This document shows, piece after piece, positions 48,541 through 57,232 of a DNA stretch of 64,000 bases. The position numbers were made by a program, and so were the translations under genes. Below the pieces are notes generated by a model. The model made no database searches, was not told the origin of the DNA, and saw nothing but the letters and a program-made list of their open reading frames with translations. Source of the DNA: Spirochaetota bacterium (lineage in GTDB: Bacteria > Spirochaetota > UBA4802 > UBA5550); assembly GCA_017999915.1 (NCBI GenBank), contig JAGNKX010000014.1:62001-126000 (forward strand), read 5' to 3'. Each line of letters begins with the position of its first letter. The stretch's first letter is position 1.

Positions 48541-49092
48541 ATGGTCATCAATATTCAAAAAAAAGCGGAAGAACTGAAGATAAAGACGCCGGACCTGATC
48601 ACGCGGCCCTTGGGAAGGCGTATGTACAATTCCGTCAAGGGTGTGGTTGAGCATGTCGATGGGGGGGAGACGGTGGTCCTTGATTTCAGCGGGATCAAGG
48701 TCATCGATTCGTCGTTCATAGACGAGATGATCGTGAAGCTGATCCTTGATTCGAAGTCATTGCCGCGGGCGTTCTACATAAAGCTTAAGAACATATCGGA
48801 GATCGCGGAGACGAATATCGACCTGGTGTTTCGCTCCTATTCCAATTATAAAAATAAAAAAATTGTTGTAATTACCGAAAACATCTGCCAGAATAATGTC
48901 TTCTTTATCGGTCCCCTCTCGGACCGTGAGCGTGACGTTGTGGAATTCCTGAGGGTGAACAAGTCGATCACCGTGGATGATATCGTCAAGTTTACGGGAC
49001 AAACACGGGAGCAGGTGATGAAAACAATGGAAGACCTTGACGCCATGCGGGCCGTCAAGAAAGTGAAGAATGATGCTTTTTTTCCCGTATAG
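48541..49092 (+). CDS. STAS-like (DUF4325-type) + winged-helix protein
   Basis: 183 aa. The first two-thirds resemble DUF4325: ITRPLGRRMYNSVKG, then VVLDFSGIKVIDSSFIDEM, where the Ser pair after Asp sits at the site phosphorylated in SpoIIAA-type antagonists. Residues about 125-183 (LSDRERDVVEFLRVNKSIT...DDIVKFTGQTREQVMKTMEDL) fit a winged helix-turn-helix, so it may bind DNA. Likely substrate or partner of the upstream ATPase, transmitting its state to transcription. DUF4325 next to an ATPase is a known genomic pairing of unclear function. Confidence 0.72.
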   Translation: MVINIQKKAEELKIKTPDLITRPLGRRMYNSVKGVVEHVDGGETVVLDFSGIKVIDSSFIDEMIVKLILDSKSLPRAFYIKLKNISEIAETNIDLVFRSYSNYKNKKIVVITENICQNNVFFIGPLSDRERDVVEFLRVNKSITVDDIVKFTGQTREQVMKTMEDLDAMRAVKKVKNDAFFPV

Positions 49093-49140
49093 TCCGCCGG
49101 TGCTGAACGAGTCCGGGCGGGGAAGGAAATCGCGGCGGCC

Positions 49141-49608
49141 ATGAAACCATCGGCAAAAAATGTTACCAGGACAAAAGATGACACCCTCTACGGCCTCCTA
49201 TCCTCGTATAAATCGAGCTATACCTATATCCGGGTTCTCATGTCAGAGGACGATGATTCGGTCATTCTCCAGCTGACGGGAAATCCTAAGAATTTCGAGG
49301 CCCTTGCGCAGGATAGATACGCACACTACCGGGCACTTCGGAGGCTTGAGATCGGCGCACCTAAGGTGTTTTTGAAATATATCGTGCCGGAAAACCTGAT
49401 TGCCATCCTGGGGCCGATGCTTGATTTGAACATACCCGCCGACAAGGTGGTGATAACGGACAGCCTGAAAAAAAACGGCATCTATGCCATTGAAACGGCC
49501 CTCAAGTATAAAGTGAGAATGGTCCAGGGGGTCAGGAAGATACTCAACATGAGTCCGCAGAAGCGCTATGAGGTCATAGAAAAATACTTATCGGGATATC
49601 AGGAATAG
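49141..49608 (+). CDS. Unknown soluble protein, 155 aa
   Basis: No signal or membrane segment. A Lys/Thr-rich start is followed by alternating strands and helices (TYIRVLMSEDDDSVILQLTG, FLKYIVPENLIAILGPMLDL, KVRMVQGVRKILNM), suggesting an alpha/beta fold. I recognise no family. It lies 48 bp after the STAS-like gene and 4 bp before the next, so it belongs to the same operon. Confidence 0.65.
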   Translation: MKPSAKNVTRTKDDTLYGLLSSYKSSYTYIRVLMSEDDDSVILQLTGNPKNFEALAQDRYAHYRALRRLEIGAPKVFLKYIVPENLIAILGPMLDLNIPADKVVITDSLKKNGIYAIETALKYKVRMVQGVRKILNMSPQKRYEVIEKYLSGYQE

Positions 49609-49612
49609 GGAC

Positions 49613-50641
49613 ATGACTGAAGAATTCGATTCACTGGGTGATAAGACAAAACAGGTCGACATCGCAATGAAGTACACGAAGGGCGATATCCTCAAGGCCA
49701 AGGAAATGGCCTCGGGGCAGTACCTTGATGTCATGGTCGTCAAAGGGAAGTTTCTGGTGGATACCAAGGGCACCTCGGGTTTTTTTCTCGCCTTTTTCAA
49801 TTATATCCAGGAATACATAGCCAATGTAACGCCAATCATATCGTCGCGGCCCGTTCTTTTCGAGAAGACGAGAATATTCGACGACTGGAGAACCCTCTAC
49901 AACGATCTCCAGGCTTTCAAGGACAGCAGCGACATTGTGGATTCGCAGAACTTCGCCTATTTCCTCATAGATTCGTTCGTGGGGTATGACGTTTTTCCCG
50001 ACGTGCAGGAGCATAACCTCGACGATTTGACGAGAACCATCACCGAGATCATCGGCAAATCCTTCAACGCGGCCTCGGTGAAGTGCCAGATCGAGATGGA
50101 GGCAACCAGTTCACTCGCCCTTGAGACGGCGGGTGTAAGGATCGATATGCCCGGATCGGAAGGGCAACCCGGCGCTCAGATCCCCGCCGGGCCTGAGGAT
50201 GAGCGGATCAAGGCGATCGAAAGGGAAGCGAAATACGTGATCGAAGGGGCCGCCGTGCTCTCGCCGGTAAAGGGGAAAAATGTCAGCGACCTTATTTCAG
50301 GTGACAAGATAAGGGTCCTTCTGACGGGCAAAGACGTTGTCACTGACAAGATATTGAAGCTCCTGAACGCCTACGATGCAGAAGGGGCCCGTACGTCCAT
50401 CACCGGAAGGGTGAAGGCGAAGGTTCCGCTGGAAAAGAAGGGATATATTCTCTATGCCCTTGTCGCCAAGGGCGTGCTGACGAAGATCATCGAGGAAGAG
50501 AACGTCAAGATCATGCTAGATCAGCCCCTGGATGAATTCGCCGAGGAACCGTCCGGCTTTGACAGCCGCCTGGTGTATATCATTTCCGCCATCGTAGGGC
50601 TGGTCATCCTGCTCGGAATAATACTCTTCGTGCTACTCTGA
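49613..50641 (+). CDS. Tail-anchored membrane protein of unknown function
   Basis: 342 aa without a signal peptide. One strongly hydrophobic helix (about residues 321-342, LVYIISAIVGLVILLGIILF) ends the protein, so the whole 320-residue body should face the cytoplasm. The body has two parts: about 1-175 and, after a Gly/Pro-rich linker (EGQPGAQIPAGPEDE), about 200-310, with KGKNVSDLISGDKIRVLLTG resembling a small beta-rich module. No family recognised. 2-bp gap to the next gene. Confidence 0.68.
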   Translation: MTEEFDSLGDKTKQVDIAMKYTKGDILKAKEMASGQYLDVMVVKGKFLVDTKGTSGFFLAFFNYIQEYIANVTPIISSRPVLFEKTRIFDDWRTLYNDLQAFKDSSDIVDSQNFAYFLIDSFVGYDVFPDVQEHNLDDLTRTITEIIGKSFNAASVKCQIEMEATSSLALETAGVRIDMPGSEGQPGAQIPAGPEDERIKAIEREAKYVIEGAAVLSPVKGKNVSDLISGDKIRVLLTGKDVVTDKILKLLNAYDAEGARTSITGRVKAKVPLEKKGYILYALVAKGVLTKIIEEENVKIMLDQPLDEFAEEPSGFDSRLVYIISAIVGLVILLGIILFVLL

Positions 50642-50643
50642 GT

Positions 50644-51534
50644 ATGGGCAGTCGACTAACATGGGTTCTCCCGCTCATTTTTGCCGTTTCACTGACCTTC
50701 ATGGGACAGATGCCCGACTGGAAATATTTCAGGGACCGTGAAGGCAACACCTACTTCATCGATCAGGCCGGGAAAATACGCCTTACCACCGTGAAGAAAT
50801 ACCGCTATAAGGCGGTATCACCCCGCGGTATCGATTATTACCTCGAATACGGCGCCGAGCTTATCAAGGAGCACCGTCCCATTGAGGGCCTGTCCGTTCT
50901 CAAGTCCATCTGCGCCCTCCCGAACGATAACAACAGGATTTACCGGGCCCAGGTAAAAGCCGCGGAGCTTGTCATGGCCCTGAGGAAGCGCAACGGCAAT
51001 CGTTTCGACAGGATGAACGAGTCAGCGTCTCTCATGTTCTTCCAGACGGATGAAGGGATTGAAATCATCAATGACCTGATGCGCTATTCTCTCAGGGCGC
51101 CCGGACCGGTCGAGGTCATCCGCAAGGTCGACCGCGCCGGCCTGGATTACCGCTATTCCGGGATTCTCCTCGGCATTCTTCCGGCCGGGGCCGGCGATGG
51201 CCGCGGCGAGGCGGCCTATGAAATGCTGGTGGCCGTTGACACTGAGAAGTTTGCGGTTCCCTATAAGAATCTTTCCGAAGCCATTGAAAAATGGAAAGGT
51301 AACATCGGGTATGAAGGCCTCACCCGCGAGGTGCTGGCGCAGGACGGTAAACGGTTCATCTGCTCATTCAGGAACGGCGGGGAGCCGCGGTACGCCGGGA
51401 TCGAGGGCGTTTTTCTCAACGGGACCTACAGCCATTACGTGAGGCTCATTTCATCGGGAAAGGCATATCCAGGCCTGGAGAAGCGCATGAGGACCCTCAT
51501 GGACGGGTTCCGAGTCGTTGGCCGGAACGACTGA
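50644..51534 (+). CDS. Exported protein of unknown function
   Basis: 296 aa. The start MGSRLTWVLPLIFAVSLTF is a signal peptide or anchor. A short module DWKYFRDREGNTYFIDQAGK right after it looks like a small beta-domain; a helical part with KEHRPIEGLSVLKSI follows. It is the last of five closely spaced genes; the minus-strand GNAT gene converges 5 bp later. Confidence 0.65.
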   Translation: MGSRLTWVLPLIFAVSLTFMGQMPDWKYFRDREGNTYFIDQAGKIRLTTVKKYRYKAVSPRGIDYYLEYGAELIKEHRPIEGLSVLKSICALPNDNNRIYRAQVKAAELVMALRKRNGNRFDRMNESASLMFFQTDEGIEIINDLMRYSLRAPGPVEVIRKVDRAGLDYRYSGILLGILPAGAGDGRGEAAYEMLVAVDTEKFAVPYKNLSEAIEKWKGNIGYEGLTREVLAQDGKRFICSFRNGGEPRYAGIEGVFLNGTYSHYVRLISSGKAYPGLEKRMRTLMDGFRVVGRND

Positions 51535-51539
51535 CGGCG

Positions 51540-52022
51540 TTACCATGACGTGAATTCCAGGGCGGTTTCGGTGCAGTTGTCCTGCCTGTCGCAGTACATG
51601 CAGTCCTTCCAGATCTTTTCGGGCAGCGTGTCCATGTTGATCACGGAGAAGCCGTTTTTCTCGAAGAACGCCGGCGTATAGGTCAGGACGAAAATCCGCG
51701 GCGTGTTGGTCGCCCTGATCCGCGTGATGAGCGCTTTCAGCAGCTGCGAACCGATGCCCCTGCGGAGGTAGCCTTTGTTTACCGCCAGGGAGCGGACTTC
51801 CTTCAAATGGTCGCCGTAGTCGAAGAATGTTATCACGCCGACCGCGGACCCGCCGATTTCGGCGACCAGGAAATTATCGAGGGTGCGGGAGATGTCATCG
51901 AGGGTTCTCGAGAGAAGAATGCCCTCCGCCGAATAAGAAGTTATCATCTCGTGGATCGAATCGATATCGTTCGATGTGGCATCCCGTATAGCGGCGTTTT
52001 CTTTCAATGACCATACCTTCAT
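51540..52022 (-). CDS. GNAT N-acetyltransferase, ArgA/N-acetylglutamate-synthase-like
   Basis: 160 aa. AIRDATSNDIDSIHEMI opens the GNAT fold, VRSLAVNKGYLRRGIGSQLL binds acetyl-CoA, and YTPAFFEKNGF is motif B. The tail holds KDCMYCDRQDNC, a Cys cluster I associate with short ArgA-like enzymes, but the substrate is not proved. No arginine genes are nearby. Confidence 0.75.
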   Translation of the reverse strand: MKVWSLKENAAIRDATSNDIDSIHEMITSYSAEGILLSRTLDDISRTLDNFLVAEIGGSAVGVITFFDYGDHLKEVRSLAVNKGYLRRGIGSQLLKALITRIRATNTPRIFVLTYTPAFFEKNGFSVINMDTLPEKIWKDCMYCDRQDNCTETALEFTSW

Positions 52023-52201
52023 GTTGTGATGCGGCTTCAGGGCCCTGCGGACGCCCCGGTCCTCCGGCGATCAAATGCCGAAAAGGCATGGCCCTTTCTT
52101 TTGCGTATGACAATGCCTACCGACCGCCGTGGACGCGGCGGACCCTGCCGATGCGGGGCCCCGCATACGGAAGCACAACCGCCTGTTTCCGTTCGGTGAT
52201 G

Positions 52202-52861
52202 TTACCTTTTTATAATCCGTGTATTTTCCGCAAGCGAATATTTCTGGTAGGTGGCAATTTTTTTCAATGCCTCTTCGGCGTCGGCGCTGTTCTTGTAGGG
52301 GCCGACGAAGATGCGGTAGCGGGCGTTATTTTTTGATAGAATGACCGTATGGCCGCGGCGGCTTAAAAAGCCGGCGATTTTTTGGGACATATCATGGTCG
52401 TACTCGCTGGTGAGCCTGATGGCATAGGGGTAGCTTTTCTTAGGGAAAAGATTCTCCTGGGAAACCGATTCAGCGGGCTTTTCCTTGCTGAAGAGCGGGA
52501 GACTCTTGCCGATGTCGGCAACGGCATTGTATGTCTTTTTATCGACAAGATCGCGCTGGGCGCCGCCGACAAACTTTATCCCGATGACAATTCCCGCCGT
52601 GAATGATATGATGCAGAGGGACGTTATCAGGAAGAATATCCTGCTGGCTTTCTTTCTGACCCTCTCCATTTCACGCGGCGTGTTCTGGGCCATTCGGGGC
52701 AGGTATTCAGGGTCGTAGGTATCGGTGAATTGCGGAGGGGCTATCCGTATATTTTTTCTTTCATAGAAGTCGATATTTTGCATGTCCGGATCCTGTATGA
52801 TAGTTTCGTTTTCATGGCGCGCGACCGGCCCCCAAAAGGTATCACGGTCTGAATGTACCAT
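52202..52861 (-). CDS. Membrane-anchored SPOR-domain protein
   Basis: 219 aa. A cytoplasmic N terminus (about 1-72) leads to one transmembrane helix (about 73-98, IFFLITSLCIISFTAGIVIG) and a periplasmic linker, then a C-terminal SPOR domain (YPYAIRLTSEYDHDMSQKIA ... YRIFVGPYKNSADAEEALKK). SPOR domains bind denuded peptidoglycan at septa, so a role in division or wall sensing is likely. The second SPOR protein of the window after RlpA. Confidence 0.82.
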   Translation of the reverse strand: MVHSDRDTFWGPVARHENETIIQDPDMQNIDFYERKNIRIAPPQFTDTYDPEYLPRMAQNTPREMERVRKKASRIFFLITSLCIISFTAGIVIGIKFVGGAQRDLVDKKTYNAVADIGKSLPLFSKEKPAESVSQENLFPKKSYPYAIRLTSEYDHDMSQKIAGFLSRRGHTVILSKNNARYRIFVGPYKNSADAEEALKKIATYQKYSLAENTRIIKR

Positions 52862-53132
52862 CCTTATTAAAATTCGACATTAGCAACCATTTGCATAAGA
52901 AAATATTTTAAGGCGGAGGACCCGGGGCATGGCGTGATCTGTCAATAAATGCAGATAAATTTTTACGAGGCAGTTTTTTTCTTGATTAGTTATGAATATA
53001 TTGATTATTTCGTTTTCAATCCCAATCAAGGAAGAAACGGTTTAAACGTATTGTCGGAACCGGGAAGGCCCTTTATCCGGCCGGGGAAGGAACGACGTGG
53101 AACCTTTTATGCTCTATAACTTGGTATAACAC

Positions 53133-53486
53133 ATGATCGATGTAACAGCATATGATACCTACGCAATAATTTCGATCAAGATCGAGGAAATTGACTTTGT
53201 CAAAACCCCCCGGCTGTCGGAGATTATCAATCAGAACCTGGAGAAAATAAAGTATCCTGACATTATACTTAACCTGGATAATCTCTATTATATTGATTCG
53301 ACCGGGCTCAGCTCCCTGATCAACATCAGCCGCAAGATCAAGGAGTATGATAATGAGATGGTCGTGGTCTGCAGCAGCGCGAAAATCCTTCAGCTCTTCG
53401 ATATAGCCAAGGTGGGAATGTTTTTTAAGATTTTTGACACCGTGGAACGGGCCGGCCAGTATCTGGCAACGCGGAAAAAGCCGTAA
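53133..53486 (+). CDS. STAS-domain anti-sigma factor antagonist
   Basis: 117 aa, single STAS domain of SpoIIAA/RsbV type. ILNLDNLYYIDSTGLSSLIN carries the canonical phosphorylation Ser56 (I-D-S-T-G). It stands alone after a 271-bp AT-rich gap with no kinase beside it; the STAS/HATPase protein 4.6 kb upstream is a possible partner. Confidence 0.85.
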   Translation: MIDVTAYDTYAIISIKIEEIDFVKTPRLSEIINQNLEKIKYPDIILNLDNLYYIDSTGLSSLINISRKIKEYDNEMVVVCSSAKILQLFDIAKVGMFFKIFDTVERAGQYLATRKKP

Positions 53487-53509
53487 CCGGCCTCTTCACG
53501 GGCCGGCGG

Positions 53510-54238
53510 TTACTTCATGGCGGCCGCTTTTTTCAGATTTCGTATCTCCGTTTCGGTCAGGGTCCTGTGGGCCCCTTTCTTGAGGCGGCGCAGCGATAGC
53601 ATGCCATAGGCGGTCCGCTCGAGGCTCTTCACCTTGTACCCGAGGTTCAGGAAGGTATACCGTATCTGCCGGTTTTTCCCCTCAGTCAGTACGACCCTGA
53701 CACGCAGGCGGGCTTCATCGACGCACTCCACACGGGCCGGTCCGGTTTTTATCTCAAGCTGATGAATGTATACGCCCCGGGCTATGACCGCCCTGTCGGC
53801 TTCCTCGAGGGGCCTGTCCAGCACTACCTCGTATTCCTTCGTTACATGAAACTGAGGCTTGTTCAGCCTGTAAGCGAGATCGCCGTCATTGGTGAAGAGC
53901 AGGAGGCCCGAGGTGTCGCGGTCGAGCCTACCCACGGGGAACACGCCGGCGCGGCGGTATTTTTCAGGGATCAGGTCCATGACGGTGAGGCGGCCGCGGT
54001 CGTCGCTGACGGTGGTGACGTATCCTCGGGGCTTGTGCAGGATGAGATAGTGATGCCCGGTGCGCGGCTCCACCGGCGAGCCGTCGAGGGCCACCCGGTC
54101 GCCCGGCTCCACGAGGGTCCCCAGGGCGGTGACCTTCTTCCCGTTGATGGATACGCGGCCGGAGGATATGAGCTCCTCCACCGAGCGGCGCGATCCCAGG
54201 CCTGATTGCGACAGGTATTTATTGAGTCTTGTTGACAT
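53510..54238 (-). CDS. rluB: 23S rRNA pseudouridine synthase, RluB/RsuA family
   Basis: 242 aa. The S4 domain RLNKYLSQSGLGSRRSVEELI is followed by the catalytic GRLDRDTSGLLLFTND (nucleophile Asp) and GKNRQIRYTFLNLGYKVKSLER. It isomerises U near 2605 of 23S rRNA if RluB; RsuA/RluE specificity cannot be excluded. Overlaps the upstream lipoprotein gene by 20 bp. Confidence 0.88.
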   Translation of the reverse strand: MSTRLNKYLSQSGLGSRRSVEELISSGRVSINGKKVTALGTLVEPGDRVALDGSPVEPRTGHHYLILHKPRGYVTTVSDDRGRLTVMDLIPEKYRRAGVFPVGRLDRDTSGLLLFTNDGDLAYRLNKPQFHVTKEYEVVLDRPLEEADRAVIARGVYIHQLEIKTGPARVECVDEARLRVRVVLTEGKNRQIRYTFLNLGYKVKSLERTAYGMLSLRRLKKGAHRTLTETEIRNLKKAAAMK

Positions 54239-54965
54239 CGCCCGTGCCGGCAGGTTTCTTCTTTCCTGTTGCCTTGATCTCTGGTTCGGGGCTGGTCTCT
54301 ATTGAAATCTTGGTGAAGCGCAGCTCGAAGTCCTTCATGCTTTTCTTTATAATGTAGTCGTTGCCGCGCTTGGCTATGCTCAGGTTGTGCTTGAACGAGG
54401 TGCCGTTGGAAAAGACGATCTCATTCTTGTTGAAGTCAAGCTTGTATGCGCCCACGATCGGCTTTTCCTCGTTTCCCTTCATGTAGGATTTGTACTTTTC
54501 GCTCTCGTACAGCTCGAGGCAATGGTCGGTAAAATCGCCGAATTCGTTGGTGCTCCACCACTTGCCCATGAGATACTGCTTTATCTGGGCGTGTTCGGCG
54601 TTCATGAAGCTGGAAACGACGCGGTTCATCGAATCCTTCGACTTCGACGAGTAGATGGATATATTCGGCCCGAAGACCCAGCCCGTGAGTCCTTCCTTGG
54701 TCGATACCTTGTACCAGTAGCCGCTTGTCTTTCCGACCCAGCTCTGCTCCCTGGATTTTTCCAGCACCTGCACCGAGGTGCCCTTGTTCAACTCCGTAAC
54801 GATGCCGGAAAAAATCATCGGATCGATCCTCATGGCCGTGTATCCCTTGAGAATGATGCCGTAGGTGTCCTTGGTTATGGCGTCCCCGCTATTCGAGCAG
54901 GAGAGGCCGGCGATGGCGATAATGGCGGCCGTAATGAGGCCGAAAAATTGTGTGCTGGTTTTCAT
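54219..54965 (-). CDS. SH3-domain lipoprotein
   Basis: 248 aa. Lipobox A-G-L-S-C with Cys23. Residues about 35-105 read like a bacterial SH3 (GIILKGYTAMRID ... KTSGYWYKVSTKEGLTGWVFGP), a peptidoglycan- or peptide-binding module; the rest is a lipocalin-like beta-rich part (MGKWWSTNEFGDF...). Unknown partner. Co-transcribed with rluB. Confidence 0.75.
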   Translation of the reverse strand: MKTSTQFFGLITAAIIAIAGLSCSNSGDAITKDTYGIILKGYTAMRIDPMIFSGIVTELNKGTSVQVLEKSREQSWVGKTSGYWYKVSTKEGLTGWVFGPNISIYSSKSKDSMNRVVSSFMNAEHAQIKQYLMGKWWSTNEFGDFTDHCLELYESEKYKSYMKGNEEKPIVGAYKLDFNKNEIVFSNGTSFKHNLSIAKRGNDYIIKKSMKDFELRFTKISIETSPEPEIKATGKKKPAGTGDVNKTQ

Positions 54966-55098
54966 GGCACGATCACGCTATATCCTATTGATTGTTGTTC
55001 ATCAGAGTTACAGGCATTCCATTTTTCAAGTATTTTCTTCAACCGGCGGTTATTTTATTGAACCGGGGCGGGATTGGATAGGAATACCCCGGAGAATA

Positions 55099-55392
55099 AT
55101 GGACTTGCTTCGTAGAAATTATCTTGACGACTGGCGCTATTTTTGCAGTTATAATCAACCATTTGATGGGAAAATTCCGGTTAAACACATTTCCATATTC
55201 TTGGTTGTCCTCTTCTATATGCTCGGCGGCATAGAATATGTCAGGACATACGCACGGTACTATCGTGAAAAAAAGGCTCAGAACCTGTTTTATCATTTCG
55301 CTTCTTTTGTTTATGGCACTACCGGCATCCGCCTCATCCGAAAGCATGAGCATAATCCGTGCCGACGGCGGCGACTACCTGCCCCTCGATGA
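55099..55392 (+). CDS. Doubtful 97-codon membrane-segment ORF
   Basis: An ATG at 55099 with CCGGAGA close by opens a frame with one hydrophobic helix (HISIFLVVLFYMLGGIEYV) and a basic tail, but its 3' part overlaps the signal sequence of the amidase in another frame. It could be a small membrane protein upstream of the amidase or chance. Listed for completeness. Confidence 0.25.
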   Translation: MDLLRRNYLDDWRYFCSYNQPFDGKIPVKHISIFLVVLFYMLGGIEYVRTYARYYREKKAQNLFYHFASFVYGTTGIRLIRKHEHNPCRRRRLPAPR

Positions 55393-56437
55393 ATTGATTT
55401 CCCGCGCCGGCCTCGATCATTCCTTTGACATGATATCCCAGAAGGGAAGGCTGTACCGCAAGAATCACACCGCGGTGTATGGGGTCGGCCTGGCGGTAAT
55501 GCTCGTGGACGGCAGCCTGTACAAGTCATCCATGGCGGTTCGGCGTATCGGAGGAAGAGTGCTGATTCCCCTTGACGGGGGTGAGCGCATCCTGCTGGCC
55601 CTCAATCCGGACATGCGGACCCTTCGAAAGGGGGGAGCGCTGGAGTTGGAACTGGGGACCGGAGAGGAGAAGGTCCCGGACCGCAAGAAGGATACGCAGC
55701 GGCCCGGTGCAAGGGACCGGATAAGTTTCATCGTCATCGATCCGGGACACGGCGGGAAAGACCCGGGAGCGCTCGGACGGGGCGGCCTCAGGGAGAAGGA
55801 TATCACCCTGAAGGTGTCGCGCTACCTTGAGAAAAAATTAAAGGCAAAGCTTCCGGAAATACGGGTGTACATGACGCGCGGGGATGACCGCTTCATCGAG
55901 CTTGCCCTGCGGACGGAGATAGCCAACCGCCTGCTGAAAAAGAACGAGAATGGACTCTTCGTCAGCGTACACGTCAATGCCTCCCTGTCGGCGCGCATAT
56001 CCGGGTATGAAACCTATTTTCTCTCGCAGAATCCGACCAATGAAGAGGCGCGCAACACGGCCGCACTGGAGAATAATGTCGTCGTCCTTGAGAATACGCC
56101 AAAGAAGCGGGGGAGCCGCGATGACGCGGATTATATAGAGGCGATGATGATCACCACGCAGATACAGAAGGAAAGCTCGGCCCTTGCCGGGTCGATACAG
56201 GAGGGGATGGCGAAGATAAACAGGGCTTTCGCTTCCCGGGGGGTCAAGAAGGCCGATTTTTTCGTCCTCCGGGGCGTGTTGATGCCGGCGGCCCTGGTTG
56301 AAATAGGGTATATCTCCAATAAAAAAGAGTCGCAGTATCTGAAAAAGGATGCCCACCGGGAAAGCGTGGCGGAGGGCATAAGCAAGGGTGTCGAGCTTTT
56401 CATCAAGAAGTACAACAGCCTGATCAAGGTCAATTGA
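55265..56437 (+). CDS. N-acetylmuramoyl-L-alanine amidase (Amidase_3)
   Basis: 390 aa from GTG 55265, which puts KKRLRTCFIISLLLFMALPASA at the start as a signal peptide; ATG 55238 is the longer alternative. An N-terminal copper-amine-oxidase-like or AMIN-like region (about 25-150) precedes the zinc amidase: VIDPGHGGKDPGALG (first His), the Glu of GLREKDITLK, and LFVSVHVNAS (second His). It cleaves peptide stems from glycan in the periplasm, usually for cell separation. A GerMN-like gene follows. Confidence 0.9.
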   Translation: MKKRLRTCFIISLLLFMALPASASSESMSIIRADGGDYLPLDELISRAGLDHSFDMISQKGRLYRKNHTAVYGVGLAVMLVDGSLYKSSMAVRRIGGRVLIPLDGGERILLALNPDMRTLRKGGALELELGTGEEKVPDRKKDTQRPGARDRISFIVIDPGHGGKDPGALGRGGLREKDITLKVSRYLEKKLKAKLPEIRVYMTRGDDRFIELALRTEIANRLLKKNENGLFVSVHVNASLSARISGYETYFLSQNPTNEEARNTAALENNVVVLENTPKKRGSRDDADYIEAMMITTQIQKESSALAGSIQEGMAKINRAFASRGVKKADFFVLRGVLMPAALVEIGYISNKKESQYLKKDAHRESVAEGISKGVELFIKKYNSLIKVN

Positions 56438-56545
56438 CGACGGATCCCCGTGGAGAGCGTCCCCAAACCTGCATCCATTTAATCGGCGGCGCCGAAAAAA
56501 ATCCTTGATTCTACGAAGGCCATTTCCTAATGTACCTCAATCGCG

Positions 56546-57232
56546 GTGCCGCATATGAAATTTGACATGAACAGCACGAAGAACAACATTAAGCGCATGG
56601 TCCGGGCCCTGGCGGAAAGAATACGCGCCTTCTATGATGTGCGGATAAAGAGAAGGATCGCTGCGGCGGTTACCATGGTGCGGACTGAATTTATCGATTA
56701 TCCCGCCGGAAAGGAAAGGAACCGCCGCCTCATCCTTCTCTTCACCGGGATTTTCATCGCCGACTACCTGATGTACTGCCTCCATACGGATAAGAACATC
56801 GTCGACATATTCCCGGAACTGCCGTCCATGGCGCAGGAAAAGAATATATCGGTGTATCTCCCAGCCCTAGACGGGGCAACAATCTTTCGCGAGAAGCGCG
56901 CCATTCCCGTTTACAACAACGATGAAAAGACGGCTAAGCTTCTTTTTGAGATCGTCGCGAAGGGGTCTCTCTATGACAACACCGCCATGGCGGTGCCCGC
57001 CAACCTTTTTGTGAGGAAAGTCTGGATCCATGGACCTGCCGGGAAAGGCGGCACGGTGTGCGTCATTGACCTGGAGCCCGCCGAGCTGCGGTCCGCCGCG
57101 ACGGTCATACGGAATTCAGAGAGCCTGTTCAAGCGGGCCCTGGAAAAGACCATAACCGAGAACATACCGTCGATCAAGACGGTCCTGGTGCTGGAAAAGG
57201 GAGTTTCCGGCACCGCTCTCTGGGAGCTTTAA
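56546..57232 (+). CDS. Membrane-anchored GerMN-like protein
   Basis: 228 aa. A basic N-terminal region leads to one transmembrane helix (about 55-75, RLILLFTGIFIADYLMYCLH). The outer part (about 95-228) matches the GerMN pattern with LLFEIVAKGSLYDN, VCVIDLEPAEL and a final IPSIKTVLVLEKG. GerMN domains often accompany amidases in spores and wall remodelling; here the neighbour is the Amidase_3 gene. Family call is tentative. Its end overlaps dapF by 4 bp, convergent. Confidence 0.6.
   Translation: MPHMKFDMNSTKNNIKRMVRALAERIRAFYDVRIKRRIAAAVTMVRTEFIDYPAGKERNRRLILLFTGIFIADYLMYCLHTDKNIVDIFPELPSMAQEKNISVYLPALDGATIFREKRAIPVYNNDEKTAKLLFEIVAKGSLYDNTAMAVPANLFVRKVWIHGPAGKGGTVCVIDLEPAELRSAATVIRNSESLFKRALEKTITENIPSIKTVLVLEKGVSGTALWEL

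Noticed and set aside
52862-53132. Sigma-54 promoter before the STAS gene
   Set aside because: No TGGCAC-N5-TTGCA match; only loosely similar TGGC and GGAA segments.
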